64,000 nucleotides of DNA from Lasioglossum baleicum (Eukaryota; Arthropoda; Insecta; Hymenoptera; Halictidae). The DNA is taken from the NCBI RefSeq assembly GCF_051020765.1, contig NC_134933.1, forward strand, positions 13,117,461 through 13,181,460. Reading direction: 5' to 3'. The notes beneath the pieces were generated by a model. That model saw only the letters and a list, made by a program, of their open reading frames with translations. It was not told the DNA's origin and did no database searches. Position numbers and translations under genes: made by a program. Shown here piece after piece: positions 47,396-58,563 of the stretch (position 1 is the first letter of the stretch; every line of letters begins with the position of its first letter).

Positions 47396-48616
47396 CCCCA
47401 ACGACCTTCGGCACTGAAAATTGTGATTTACTGCAAAATATGATTTCTGTAACCCCCTCTATAATCATATTTACTAAAATCTGAAATACATATGTTCAAC
47501 TCTAATGTTTAATCGTTTTGTGTTAACAAGCGTTCGTAAACTCACGAGAAAAAAGAATGCTGCAAACATAGATTATAAATATGTTAAATGTATATTTTAG
47601 CGTATAAGTTTATGTGGAGAATGTGTGTGCAGGAATACAAATTGTAAAAACAGATACTCATCAAAAGGTAATAAATAATAATGAACACTTCGAATACCTC
47701 TTCGACTAGGTTTCTCACGTGTCTGCTCGCCGATGGAAGATTTATAACTGTGAATCTACTATGTATAAGAAACATGCGCATTAACACTACAGTTACCGAC
47801 TTGAAGATCTGAATTTCTGAAAAAATACAAACTGCACCGTTAGCCATACTCACGATTCAATCCTTCCACCAGTATAGCATGTATGTACTATATTCTAATG
47901 TAATCGTTTACACGTGCGCCTGGCTTGTAAGTCTACATTTCATCAAGCGTAATATCCCGCGACGGGCACGTGTTAATTAGTCCCATTGAAATCACGTTTT
48001 CGCTTGTTCATATTTACTCATCATTGCAATTCATACTTTGACGGAACATACTCGTACAAGGTTGGTAAACAGAATTGCAAATCAGGCATGATACTTTTCG
48101 TTCGAAATGAATAATTTGGACGAAGGCCGACAATCTTGCGACGAACAGAAAAAAAATGAATTTGATGTCGGTTCATTAAAATGTCGGGGACCAATTCTGG
48201 AAAATGGACAAGTGCTCGCCGATACTAAAGCGTATAATTTACCGCGCATGCAAATTGCCGTGAAGAAAGTAAATATACCATGTAGAACGATAATGCGGTG
48301 CGTTCTTTGGGTTTTGAGTCATTCGATGGCACAGTTAAGGCGTTTTTTGTGCAAGCGGTGAAATTTGTATCGACTAACTGCAGAACTCCATTTCGTTCTT
48401 CGCGCGAGTCTCCGTCGATTGACTACGTTCGACGGTTTTTATTCATTTCCATCGCGCACACACGAACGCAAACGCGCGTGGCATTCATCGCACTTCTTGC
48501 GCGTGCATGTGTTGATACCGGACAAGTGTTGCGAGGGACGGGTTAATTGAAAACAGCCGTGTAAGAACGGTGTTCTTCTGCCACGTTGTCCTTTTACTTT
48601 TCTTAATTTTGAAAGT
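47396..48616. other. Gene-free stretch
   Basis: AT-rich. An 84-codon ATG frame at 48107 (48107-48361) has a plausible start and charged composition but no recognisable domain. CpG-rich around 48290-48540. Confidence 0.4.
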
Positions 48617-48620
48617 TTAA

Positions 48621-48675
48621 CCCTTCCTTTTTCTTCTAAGGAATTGTGAACGACAAAGAAACTCTTGGCAAGGGG
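48621..48675. mobile_element. Possible tiny piggyBac-like remnant between two TTAA sites
   Basis: TTAA (48617-48620) is followed by CCCTTCC, and 'ggcaagggg' precedes TTAA (48676-48679), giving short inverted ends CCCTTCC and CCCCTTGCC around 55 bp. The right TTAA is shared with the next element. It could be coincidental. Confidence 0.3.
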
Positions 48676-48679
48676 TTAA

Positions 48680-48914
48680 GGGGATAGACTCGTTTCCAGG
48701 ATTGCAAGGGTGCGGGTTGCGCGTTCTCATTTCTCGATAATGCAAAGATGGGGCTTTTCAGTAGTCAAAAGCGCTAGATAAAAGATCAATCGAGGCCGCA
48801 ATGGCCCTCGAAAGTCCTATTTTATGAAAATATTTATTTTATGAAAAACCCCATTATTTAGAAATGAGAAAGCACATCCCAGACTCTTTCAATCCTGGAA
48901 ACGAGTCTACCCGC
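48680..48914. mobile_element. Fold-back element 'family 3', short copy with TTAA duplication
   Basis: Ends GGGGATAGACTCGTTTCC and inverted GCGGGTAGACTCGTTTCC continue into 'aggattg'. TTAA flanks both sides (48676-48679, 48915-48918), indicating piggyBac-type target choice. The arms share 'ttctcatttctcgataat' with the other copies. It is 235 bp, an internally deleted derivative of the form at 45555. Confidence 0.88.
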
Positions 48915-48918
48915 TTAA

Positions 48919-50061
48919 CAGAGTTCCGAATCCGCGGGAGCATTTAATAAAAGCAAGAGACCTATTAGAGTTGCGCAGAGTGTTGCTGCGCGTTGAGCGG
49001 ATTTTTTCGTTGGTCCAAGGTTGTTTCACGCCCGTTTCATACGGTGAGACGCTGAAACCGATTCGTTCGCGCGGCTCGCTGTAATAATAACATCGCGAGG
49101 CAAGTCCGGTCAAATTATTCCAACAAGCAAGAGCATTAATCTTGAGAATCCCACTGGCGAGGTTGCAACAGGCGTATCAAGGATAGCGCGGCTTTACGTA
49201 TTCTGGCGGCATGGTTCAGTCAAAATAGCTCGGCGATAAAGCTCGCGAAAGGATTCTAGATATCTTCGTCGATTAATCGCGGCGAAGACTATCAGGCGCA
49301 CCTGCAGTTTTATCACCGGCCACATGGATAGGTACTCCCAACAGGAGGTCTGGCAGTCTACATGGCTACAGTCTACGGTATGAACACGGTGTTCGACATT
49401 AAACAGCTGCCGTCCCAATAAGTTCGATACGAAACGATCTTTTCTCTTCTTCGATCCGTTCACCTGTTAGCCTGGCCGTGATAGGAAAGTAATTACCGAT
49501 ACATAAATCTGCCAGGCTTGAGTCGGCCGCGGCAACGAGAGAGAACCGGCATGGCATAGCATGGCATCAAGGATTCTGCTCGTAATTCCCAAAGCGTACG
49601 CCTGTGTCACGTTTTGCCTTCGCTCCGCGTGCTGCACACTATCCCCCCTTCCTCTTTCGCTCACCATCGGGATGCATCTCCCACTTATCCTTCCAACAAC
49701 AACCTACGCCGAACCAGGAAGCATTTCAGGGATTATCGCGATGCAACTACTCCGAGCAGTTATCTTCGACCCGTTCCCCTTAACCCTCAATTACTTAATT
49801 AGCTATATAAACCCGCGGTATCGAATATCACGATGCTTCGAAAATACGCGCATACTTTATAAGGATCTTACATCATGTCTGACGTGTCAGGGAATTAAGG
49901 AGGCAGGATTAACGGTTGCTGAGTCGTGGCTGATAGACGTCACGATGCTCGCGTGAAAGCCTCGCGAAAAGATGTGTTCATTTATGATCGCCAGATTTCC
50001 GATTCTTTTCTTTTTTTGAAAATGTGAAATTTGGTTGAACTTGGGGTACATTACTACCTCG
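48919..50061. other. Gene-free stretch
   Basis: CpG-containing. A 131-codon ATG frame at 49561-49956 is hydrophobic and Cys-containing but shows no domain and no coding context, so it is not called as a gene. Confidence 0.4.
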
Positions 50062-50065
50062 TTAA

Positions 50066-50229
50066 CACTAAATCTACCACCACTTATTATTTTACAATTA
50101 TTGTAATAATAAAAATGATTTTATAAGAATTGATTGTATAAATATCTTTAGTAGAGCACGTATTATAATAGGACCCGCACGAAGTTTAAATAAAATTAAT
50201 CTTGACAGTTTTATAAGGGAGGTTTAGTG
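50066..50229. mobile_element. piggyBac-like MITE, CACTAAACC family, clean copy
   Basis: Ends CACTAAATCTACC and inverted CACTAAACCTCCC are flanked on both sides by TTAA (50062-50065, 50230-50233). This 164-bp copy best defines the family. Its interior is AT-rich and matches 39094-39328 in inverted orientation. Confidence 0.9.
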
Positions 50230-50233
50230 TTAA

Positions 50234-51057
50234 GAAAATTACTTTCTTATTAGCACACGATATTAATATTGTAATATCACAAGTTCTGTATACATTTATG
50301 TACAGTCCCATAAATTCCCATTCCAGTCGCGATCACAAATCCCGAACCGTTCAACCACTTAGAGACGATAGATCGCAAACCATGTGTCTAGTTGCCATTA
50401 ATTTCCGGACCAGAATATCGACCTTCTTCGAAATTGATTTTATCCTGGCCAACACAGGCATAACAATATCTCACCGATCCAGTTAAGGACCAACTTGGAA
50501 CGTCCTTTTCGTAACTTTCTCGAAAACACGTTCTCCCTGTGTTCTCTTTCCGCGCCATAAACAGGGTATCTCCGTTGTTCCTGAGGCCCGATCAAGCGGA
50601 AGAGACAGCTTCGGCGAAAAACAGCGCGCATAAGTTCCGTTCGCGCGTCTTAAAACGCTGGATACAGGATTCCTCGTCGGTCACAATGTAAATTACCGTC
50701 GGCGAATCCCCATTACAGCGGCGCGTTTCGCCCGCACGGCGAACAGACAACGGACGCGATCCCTCGCGATCGATCTTCCTCCTGCAATTTCATCGTCCGC
50801 GGTGATCAGCGGCGAATACTGTGCACGGGGTCCCATAGAACACATCGGTACGACTTTCACCAGAGTCAACAACAACATTTTACTAAAATCTTTGTACTTT
50901 TTTATCTTTTTCTGCCTGACTACAGCATTGCACTCCGATTAGTAAGTTTCGTGATCCACATATCTAGTATTAAAATAATAAATTACAATATTTCAACATT
51001 TGATTTTTTAGATATTAAAATGCATGTTTCATTTCATAATACATATTATAGCTGACG
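50234..51057. other. Gene-free stretch
   Basis: CpG-rich at 50490-50880 with short frames on both strands, otherwise AT-rich. Nothing recognised. Confidence 0.45.
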
Positions 51058-51061
51058 TTAA

Positions 51062-51519
51062 GGGTTGCGGAATGCGCGTTCTCATCTCTCGATAAGGCAA
51101 AGATAGGGTTTTTCAATCAAAAGCGCCAGATAAAAGATAGACAGCTACATACTGCTAAATTATGCAAATTACGCCTCGTAAACGTAAAACTAGGACTTTT
51201 GATGGCGATCGCGGCCTAGATTGATCTTTTATCTAGCGCTTCCGACTTCTGAAAAATCCTATCTTTGCAGTGACCACTTAACGTACCAATTAAAAATGCA
51301 AAAGCGGTCGTTTTTCCGCCAATTTTTTTTCACCAACGAGTATATTCGGCTGTATTTATATGGAAAACCAAAACTGTAGGTCTCACGAGTTAACTCGTGT
51401 GCGCGGGAAAAGATCGTTTTCTTAAACCCGACTTAACTCGGGCGAGTGCGCTAAGAGGTTAACGAGAAATGTGAAGACGCATCGCGCACCCTTGCAATCC
51501 TGGAAAGGAGAAGAGCGCC
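51062..51519. mobile_element. Fold-back element 'family 3', interrupted copy
   Basis: TTAA (51058-51061), then GGGTTGCGGAATGCGCGTTC. The inverted right arm 'cgcgcacccttgcaatcctg' (51483) ends before TTAA (51520-51523). The interior matches the other copies ('agataaaagat', 'ggcgatcgcggcc'). The right arm is split at 51274-51458 by a second element; removing it restores 'tctttgca' next to 'cgagaaatg', as expected for the palindrome. Confidence 0.82.
51274..51458. mobile_element. Nested piggyBac-like MITE inside a fold-back element
   Basis: Ends CCACTTAACGTACC and inverted CCTCTTAGCGCACTC. The right flank is TTAA (51459-51462) and the left flank GTGA (51270-51273), apparently a decayed TTAA. 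The interior has the small palindromes CACGAGTTAACTCGTG (51384-51399) and CCCGACTTAACTCGGG. It is younger than its host, the family-3 element at 51062-51519. Confidence 0.7.
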
Positions 51520-51523
51520 TTAA

Positions 51524-51820
51524 GACGAATTCAATTCCCCCATCCGCCGCCGCTTGGTCACGTGACGCGTTCCGTCTCCGCTCTTTTCCTTCAATTCGTG
51601 CTTCCTCCCCTCCCTGGCGACTCCGCATGGGGACCCGATGTTTTCTATGAGTGTCGCTAGAACCGACCAAAACTGCTCGATTGTTTCTCTCCTCCTTTTC
51701 CCCTTCCACTATCCCATTCCAGCACCATGAGCATACTCCAACATCCCTCACTAAGTCCGTAGACTGGTCACGTATTAATCTGGTCATCAGAGAGGGGGTA
51801 AACTGTATTCCCCTCGATTT
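51524..51820. other. Gene-free short stretch
   Basis: Pyrimidine-rich. The minus-strand frame across 51422-51787 is Arg/Glu-rich without a domain. Confidence 0.4.
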
Positions 51821-51828
51821 CCTCGATC

Positions 51829-52130
51829 CAGTGCCGGATTAAGCCAGCGCGGGGCCCGTAGCAAATGTTATCACGGGACTCTAGGCTTTGTATCGGGGCC
51901 GCTCGTGTGCAAATGTAGCGCACCCTTTTTAAAGAAATACAATGAATGGCCTTTTTTTAGCAAAAATATTTGTGCCCTCTGGCATCGGCGCCTCTTCGAT
52001 GAAGCGCCCGTGTGCGGGGCTCAACCTGCCCAACCGCGCGCTGCGTCCCTGTTTTGTATGGCACGGGGACCTCAGAAGCGCGGGGCCCGTAGTATTTGCT
52101 ACTTCTGCTACGAGGCTTAATCCGGCACTG
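51829..52130. mobile_element. hAT-like non-autonomous element (302 bp)
   Basis: Perfect 17-bp inverted ends CAGTGCCGGATTAAGCC are flanked by CCTCGATC (51821-51828) and CCTTGATC (52131-52138), an 8-bp duplication with one mismatch. 'gcgcggggcccgtag' occurs as a direct repeat near both ends (51848, 52079). The terminus style is characteristic of hAT elements. Non-coding; overlapping frames on both strands are not genes. Confidence 0.93.
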
Positions 52131-52138
52131 CCTTGATC

Positions 52139-52885
52139 TGGCGACACTGGCTTCTATCGACACCGTAGGCGTTTCGCGGACGATCGACCGAGGAAAGGAG
52201 GAAATCGCGACGTAGGGAGAATCAGTCTCGCCGTGCCGAATAGATGGAACACATTATTCACCGTCGCGAACACGCAGCCAGCCGCGATTCTAACATCGGT
52301 AATATGCTCCGGCGGCTTGGTACGGCGCCGCTTGCATATCGATCTTGTCCGATATATCGACGACTCAACGAAATAGTAAATCAACGGGCGGTCGAGGGAC
52401 CGGCGCGGCCGCGGGGCGAATCCGACGGTGGACACCCTTCCCGCGGGCGAAACGGCGAACCGTGATTAATAGAACGCGAATAGACGGTCGCGGTCGTATT
52501 TAAATCGTTCTTTCCCGCTATAATTTACGACGTGTCTCGGAAATCGCTTAGCGCTAAAACGGTGCGTCATCGTAAGTTATTGGCTGAACCTGGTTCCTTG
52601 TTTCCTTCATCATATTGTGCCTGATGTGAGGACATTGTTGATGGTCGTAACTGTACCAGTACGAACAGATTTACTATTTATCTCATTTTATTTTAAATGA
52701 TTATTATACACGATGTGAGGTGTCGATTTTTTTGAAGTTGTAAATTCTTTTTCTGTAACGACAAATATTCGTTGGTCAAAAATATGCACAGTTTTCAACC
52801 ATTTTTTCAATAATAGTAGCTTGAGGCTAATACTTACAATTAGGCCACAATTTCAAATCCTCAAGTACGTGGCGATCGAAATACA
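52139..52885. other. Gene-free stretch
   Basis: CpG-rich at 52150-52560, then AT-rich. Nothing recognised. Confidence 0.45.
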
Positions 52886-52887
52886 TA

Positions 52888-53364
52888 CAGTGGTAGGACG
52901 CATACCAAACCAACCTTCCCCTTAAAAGTAATGTAAAAATGAGTAATCCGTTCTCATGTAAAAAGAAACTCATATTAATATTATGCCTACATTAATGGGG
53001 TTATAAAATAATTCAAACACTGCTTAATGCTGAAGTACATAAATAAACAAATGATATTCTACTCTGTGGAAGAAAACCTTGCAATAAAACCTGACATTCT
53101 GGTGTTTTTCTTTTTCCGTCTTCTGTCGCTTTTCACTCAGCAGGTTTGACTGTGCTTACTTGTACGACCACTCAATTAATAATACATCACCTCCGAATAT
53201 AATTGATTGTTAAGTTAATTTTTCCTCCGAGATAATTATTTTAAAATGACGCAAAATTTACACAAAAAATTTATGTCGTATACCGAGCAAAATTTGTCAC
53301 GTCCAAACAGGACGTATCCCGAATTGGACGTACTCCAAAGCAGACGTATACCGAGGTACCACTG
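52888..53364. mobile_element. Tigger/pogo-like element (477 bp)
   Basis: Left CAGTGGTAGGACGCATACC and inverted right CAGTGGTACCTCGGTATACG are flanked by TA (52886-52887, 53365-53366). The right subterminal part repeats 'ggacgtat' and 'ggacgtac' words, typical of Tigger-like ends. The TIR match beyond the first eight bases is weak. No transposase frame. Confidence 0.6.
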
Positions 53365-53366
53365 TA

Positions 53367-54382
53367 TATTGAGTCATACACCTAAGAATCCAGGTTTACG
53401 AGTGCAATGAATGACGAGATATATAAGGCGTTGGCACTATATTTCACACTATTTCAAACCCCCAATTACGCAGCTTGAAATTTTCGATTAATGTCTGCAA
53501 AAATACTAAATACACTCGCAGGTGCTACAATTTTCACAAAGTGGCATTTATAGCGGCCCGAAATGTGTCAAGTGCTTTTATAAATTTCAACATTTTTACC
53601 AGGCTACCGCAGCAATTTACAACCTCGGCCGATAGGCGGGGAAGTTACATTGTGATTTATAATTCGATTTTCCCACGAACGCTGGCTCTTAAATTGAGTA
53701 AAAGGCGATTGCAGCATGCTACGTCCATTTGCATCACTGTCCATAGGTAATACGGCTTCCGGTGATGAAAGTATACGAGAACTTCAAATCAAACATTTAT
53801 CACATATATACGTACGAAGAAGGATTAGCGTTAAGAGGCTCGGCGCATCTGGATGAAGCCATAAAATTTCATTGGAAATAACAGACATTCGAATAAGAAT
53901 TACTATGGGTAGCATAAGATGTTTTATTAAATATTACCTGCTGAGCTGTTGAGAATGTTATCTCGAATAATTTTATTATTATTAAATCAGACGGGGTGCG
54001 ATAAGAAAATGAGCAGCAGGCGACGTCAAACCTGTACTCGATGCTTAGCCCAGTTTGGTCACGGATATAGTCAGATGACTCTAGATTATTTCACCGAAGA
54101 TTGATCGTCACAGTTGTTTATGGGTTGCGAAGACGACAGCGAATATAAATCAGCCTTGACAGATCGGGTATGAGCGGACAGTTTACCGGTGATTTACATC
54201 AAGCTTGGATTATAAATATCGTTGGTTGCTTGAGTTTAAACGCATCGAATGTGTTTCGTTGTATTCAACCTGTCATCAATTTACGAGTATATTTGAATAT
54301 TCCCATATCCTAAGTAACATGATCAGTACTCAAGTATCCACTTTATCCGTGAAACCAGGTATTTGCATAGCGTGGCTGTTCA
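53367..54382. other. Gene-free stretch
   Basis: AT-rich. A 91-codon frame at 53475 shows no domain. Nothing supportable. Confidence 0.45.
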
Positions 54383-54390
54383 GTTATGAC

Positions 54391-54591
54391 TAGAGTGCGG
54401 ATCTTTATGCATTTATGAAGAAATTGGTTGGGTGGAATATAAAACAGTAAAGAATTAGAAAAATTAAAGAATATCGTGATGTTGTTTTTAATGTAACAAA
54501 GTCATTAAAGGATGAAATCAATTTTTATTTTATTCCCGCTTCCCACAATCAATGCAGAACATTTTTATTTTGCATAAAGATCCGCAGTCTA
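54391..54591. mobile_element. MITE, TAGACTGCGG family, reverse-orientation full copy
   Basis: Left TAGAGTGCGGATCTTTATGC and right ATAAAGATCCGCAGTCTA. Flanks GTTATGAC (54383-54390) and GTTACGAC (54592-54599) form an 8-bp duplication with one mismatch. The interior is the reverse complement of the 913-1087 type. Confidence 0.9.
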
Positions 54592-54613
54592 GTTACGACT
54601 CTTTATTTATGAC

Positions 54614-54804
54614 TAGACAGCAGATCTTCATGCAAAATAAGAATTTTCTACCTGATTTGTAATCAACTGGGACGAAATAGAAATTTCTTTTCTTTTTTAA
54701 TATGTTCATTAGGTCGAAAATAATATAGAAGTGTCTTTAAATTACACTACTGAATTACACTACTCATTTTCGTTATATAATAAATACATAAAATACGCTG
54801 TCTA
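54614..54804. mobile_element. MITE, TAGACTGCGG family, adjacent second copy
   Basis: Left TAGACAGCAGATCTTCATGC and right AAAATACGCTGTCTA. Flanks TTTATGAC (54606-54613) and GTTATGAC (54805-54812). It lies 22 bp from the previous copy in the opposite orientation and shares nearly the same target octamer. It is more diverged than its neighbour. Confidence 0.85.
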
Positions 54805-54812
54805 GTTATGAC

Positions 54813-55898
54813 CCTTCGATGGAGGACACGATTGTGTAGGGAATTTAATTGCTTATCCAACACCTAAAATCTAGGGTGATACACATTTCGTATTTAATAA
54901 ATTTTTAAGTTACGAGAAGATAAAGTTCTATCATATTGCAATTTACAATTTTTTTCGCAATGCCCATCCTTCTACACATTTTTCATACTTTGCCGACCAT
55001 GATTTAAATCGTCTGATAACAGTGCAAGAGTTGCAGTAATTTTGTTGCGAAATTTTTCACCATCTGTCCTGCCTCACCAAGCCCTGACCTCGCACCCAGT
55101 GATTACCACTTTTTCTGCATTCCAAGCAAATGGCTTGCATTGCACAGCTTTGAAAACGGTGAGGAATTGATAAACGATCTTATCGGATGGTCGGAATCGT
55201 CGGCGGGAATATTGAGTTCTGCTGACCACCATACGTCATCGACAGCATTTTACCTGAAGTCATGAATACAACACCGTGCAGAACTTGGAAGCGAGAGAAA
55301 GAAACGGTCGGCGCCGATTTGTTCCATATTTGGCACGGCGCGGTTTTTGCGGAAAAAGTCCCACAAAGATTGGGAGTTCACCGATCCCTGGTTCGACCGT
55401 ATAATTTCACGCTGCGATGCGGTAAAACATACTCCGGCAATCTCCCCCATCATTCGATACAACCTGTGTGGGCAGGTTCTTTTCTTGGGTTTGACACGAG
55501 AGCTCTTGTAAGATATAAGTCGTCCGTTTTAGAGCGCGGTGGCCAGATTACACGTGAGTAATGCCTGCCTTGTACCCGATCCTTTCTTTTTCTACTGTTC
55601 GAGTAGTTTGCTCGAGATTTACGCGACACCGATCTCCCGCGGTGTCGTGCGAATTGAAATTCTTAATCGGTACTCGCCACGTGATTCATGGTTGCCGCCC
55701 CTCTTCCCTGATATCCTTGCGAAAGTTTCGGTCCACGGGACAACGCACACCGATTTTACACGGTCGTTTGTGTGCTTTCCCGTTTCTTTTGCTCGTGATG
55801 CCCTGATGGATTGAAGAGAAAACGGATGTACTTACTTTACACTGACAAATCCATTAGGATGTTTTATGCACAGCCTCTGACGGTTTCTTCCAGCGTTT
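54813..55898. other. Gene-free stretch
   Basis: AT-rich to 55060, then mixed. Plus-strand frames at 55262 (99 codons) and 55539 show no domain. Nothing supportable. Confidence 0.4.
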
Positions 55899-56030
55899 CG
55901 CTCGAACCTTTCGCTCAAACTTTTCGCTCGAACTTTTCGCTTGAATTTTCGTTCGAACTTTTCACTCGAACTTTTCGCACGAACTTTTCGCTCGCACTTT
56001 TCATTCAAACTTTCCGCTCGAACTTTTCGC
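55899..56030 (+). repeat. 13-bp minisatellite, about 10 copies
   Basis: Consensus CGCTCGAACTTTT repeated with a strict 13-bp period (one 12-bp unit) and substitutions in most units. Because 13 is not a multiple of 3, all frames cycle through the motif, which explains the repetitive open frames on both strands. Confidence 0.92.
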
Positions 56031-56055
56031 AACTCACGCAAACGTTGCAAGTACT

Positions 56056-56325
56056 TAGGGTGGCTGTTATTTTTATGCAAAGCAAACATTTTCTACGTTA
56101 ATTATTGTACATTAAACTGGAGTGAAATTTATTTTCTGCTGTAACATGTTTAATAGTTTGAAAAGAACATAACTTTTAAATTCTATTACTGTTTTAAATT
56201 ACGCTTGTCGAGCATGCATAAAATTGGTAGCCTACTAATAAATAGTATAACGATACCCCTAAATTCATGTAATGTCACATTTCACGTATTCATTTTTCCC
56301 ATAAATGCATAAAATCCCCAGTCCA
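56056..56325. mobile_element. MITE, TAGACTGCGG family, diverged copy
   Basis: The right end 'ataaatgcataaaatcccca' followed by GTCCA is a clear diverged family terminus. On the left, 'tagggtggctgttattttta' followed by 'tgcaaag' is a plausible decayed partner 270 bp away. It starts just after the 13-bp minisatellite. Confidence 0.55.
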
Positions 56326-57084
56326 GTCATTAAAGTCACGTTCGTCTGAAAGCGTAGCACGGGTTATAATTACGGGCAATAGCCGGCGCGCTGAAACAGC
56401 GAAAAAATAGCACGATAAAATACGGAAAATGCATCCGTTTCTGTGATCGAGCAACTCACTATCACATTCGAGAAAGCACACTACGGGGCCCTAATAATCA
56501 ATGGTAAGAACCTCGAAGGAACGTCGCGTCGCGACACTCTGTACTCAACACAAGGAACCTCGGCAACTGCACACTTCCACTTTAATCCCCGTTCCGTCAC
56601 GAGCAGTCGCATCATTAGGCCATTTGGTATTACAAATGACATCGAAGGGGCTGCGTAGTCCGTCCTCTCTTTCTTCTATTCGCTCTTATCTGACTGTACA
56701 CTCTGTTTTCTCGTTTCGTTCTATTTCTTCCTCGATGCCTTCTAAATCCATCCCATTTTCTCCGAGCGTGCCTTTTCCGTCTCTGCATCCAGCTAGCGAT
56801 GGGTAACCAAGCCGCTCGAGTGCGTTCGCAGTCAGTATAAAATATAGCTGAATTGAAAAATGCACTTTTTTCGTTAGCAACTAATAATTCTTAAATTCTT
56901 ATTTTAGATCGTTTCTCTTAGAAAACAATGATTCTTTAGGAATAATGATACCTGGGAAGGTGATCTTTGTATCTCAACACCATTGCTGATCAGTTAGGTG
57001 CACGCATACCAGAATGTTTTTAATTTTCGTCGCAAGTAAGAATAAACTGTTCATGTGGTTCGAGTCACTTGCAATTGGTACAAG

Positions 57085-57117
57085 CAATTTTTATTTTGCA
57101 TAAAAATCCGCAGTCTA
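57085..57117. mobile_element. MITE right end, TAGACTGCGG family (partial)
   Basis: 'attttgcataaaaatccgc' followed by AGTCTA is a well preserved family terminus. The left partner is not certain (weak candidate near 56993). Confidence 0.65.
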
Positions 57118-58563
57118 GTAATCTCTAATATTTCTTATGCTTCATTTTCGAAGCTTTCAGCGTTTAAAGTTTGAATTTGTAGTAGAGCTAACTCAAAACT
57201 CGTATCCTCCGCCAGATCTTTCCTACCCATTCGGCTCCACAACCACTCAGCTTGCTTTAGGTCTTGCAATTGGATCGATCGAACGCTACAAAAAACCGAC
57301 CATAAGCATATATGAGTTTTTTTATCGAAGATAATAAGTTCAGGATGATTGCTGTTTGTATTCCATCTATGATGACCGTCGACTCTTTCTTTCGCGATGC
57401 AACTGCACGCTGCCGATGCACGCGTCCCTTCCAGCGCTCGCCGCGTTCCACCATGCAATTGCTGGTGCATTATGGGGGGAAAGAAGTGTCCCATCACTGA
57501 TTCTTCTTCGCGCCACGTTTTCTCGCGTCGCCCGTATGCCACTGGTTACGCAACGAAACCGCAGGGGTCCGATTTGGACGAGCTACACTCTCGAGGTGTT
57601 ATAATCGGGACCGAAAAAGTTATGGCACTTTTTAATAGACTTCAAACGTGAACCGTGAAACTTTTTTCAAGAAATGCGCTCGCCTAAGTTCCGACAGGAA
57701 CAAAGTGTTCGTGAAAGTTGTAGTTTTAATCGAGGTTGGAAAAAGACCTAGTTTACCATTAAAAAAACATTTTCCATTTAAATTCCAAGTAAACATTCGA
57801 TGTGGCGCTCAGTCGAATAAATTTGAAGATTTACGCTAATTTTGCACAATGCACTAGACGTTAATTTCGGTGCTTTTTATTACCAAAGAAATGACGAATC
57901 TATAACATAAACTACTGACAAACTGTTCTCAGTGTTCACCACGGTTTCGCAACGGATTTACATTCAATTTAACGATAAAGATCGCCATGGCGAGGCTTGG
58001 GGCAGGTCTGGGGTTATACCGAGGTAACGGGCATTACCGATATTAATCGACAATGTTATCATTAGCAGTAACTCTGCTTTGGTCGTTGCGAACGGTGTCT
58101 GACCTTTGCGGGCGTTATGTATTAGCGACCGTGCAATTACTGAGAGGTAAATCGATTCTACGGTTCTGATTGATTTTACTTGTTCTCGTTCCGTAAGATA
58201 TGCATCGTGACTGAATGGAGGCTAGTCATTTCCCGATATGAACTTCCTGTGCGCGATTCCTTCGCTGTTTCTACACGGCGTCGAACTATTCATGTTCGAC
58301 TGGAGAGTTTGAACCGTTAGCGTTTCATTTTCGATTGGACAATAGCGCCCGGAACATGATTGGTCAACTTCTCTATTCGCAACAGATGTTCTGACTTATG
58401 TCCTTTTGATTATTCACGATTTTCGCTCCTTCTCTTCTCTTCCCTTGATGTTACACTGTATTAGCTTCGAATAAATCTACTGTTCACTTTGTACGCTTAG
58501 GCGACTCTGAACATGTGCAGAGTGTGCCGAAGAAAATGCTACAAGCTTTTCTCTGACGAGCTA
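57118..58563. other. Gene-free stretch
   Basis: Open frames of up to 135 codons overlap on both strands at 57135-57650, with no domain. AT-rich beyond. Nothing supportable. Confidence 0.4.

Noticed and set aside
49561..49956. 131-codon ATG frame, hydrophobic
   Set aside because: True ATG but no signal-peptide-plus-domain logic, no family, and no flanking splice or polyadenylation evidence.
57135..57542. 135-codon minus-strand frame
   Set aside because: Overlapped by several plus-strand open frames; no domain; likely chance.
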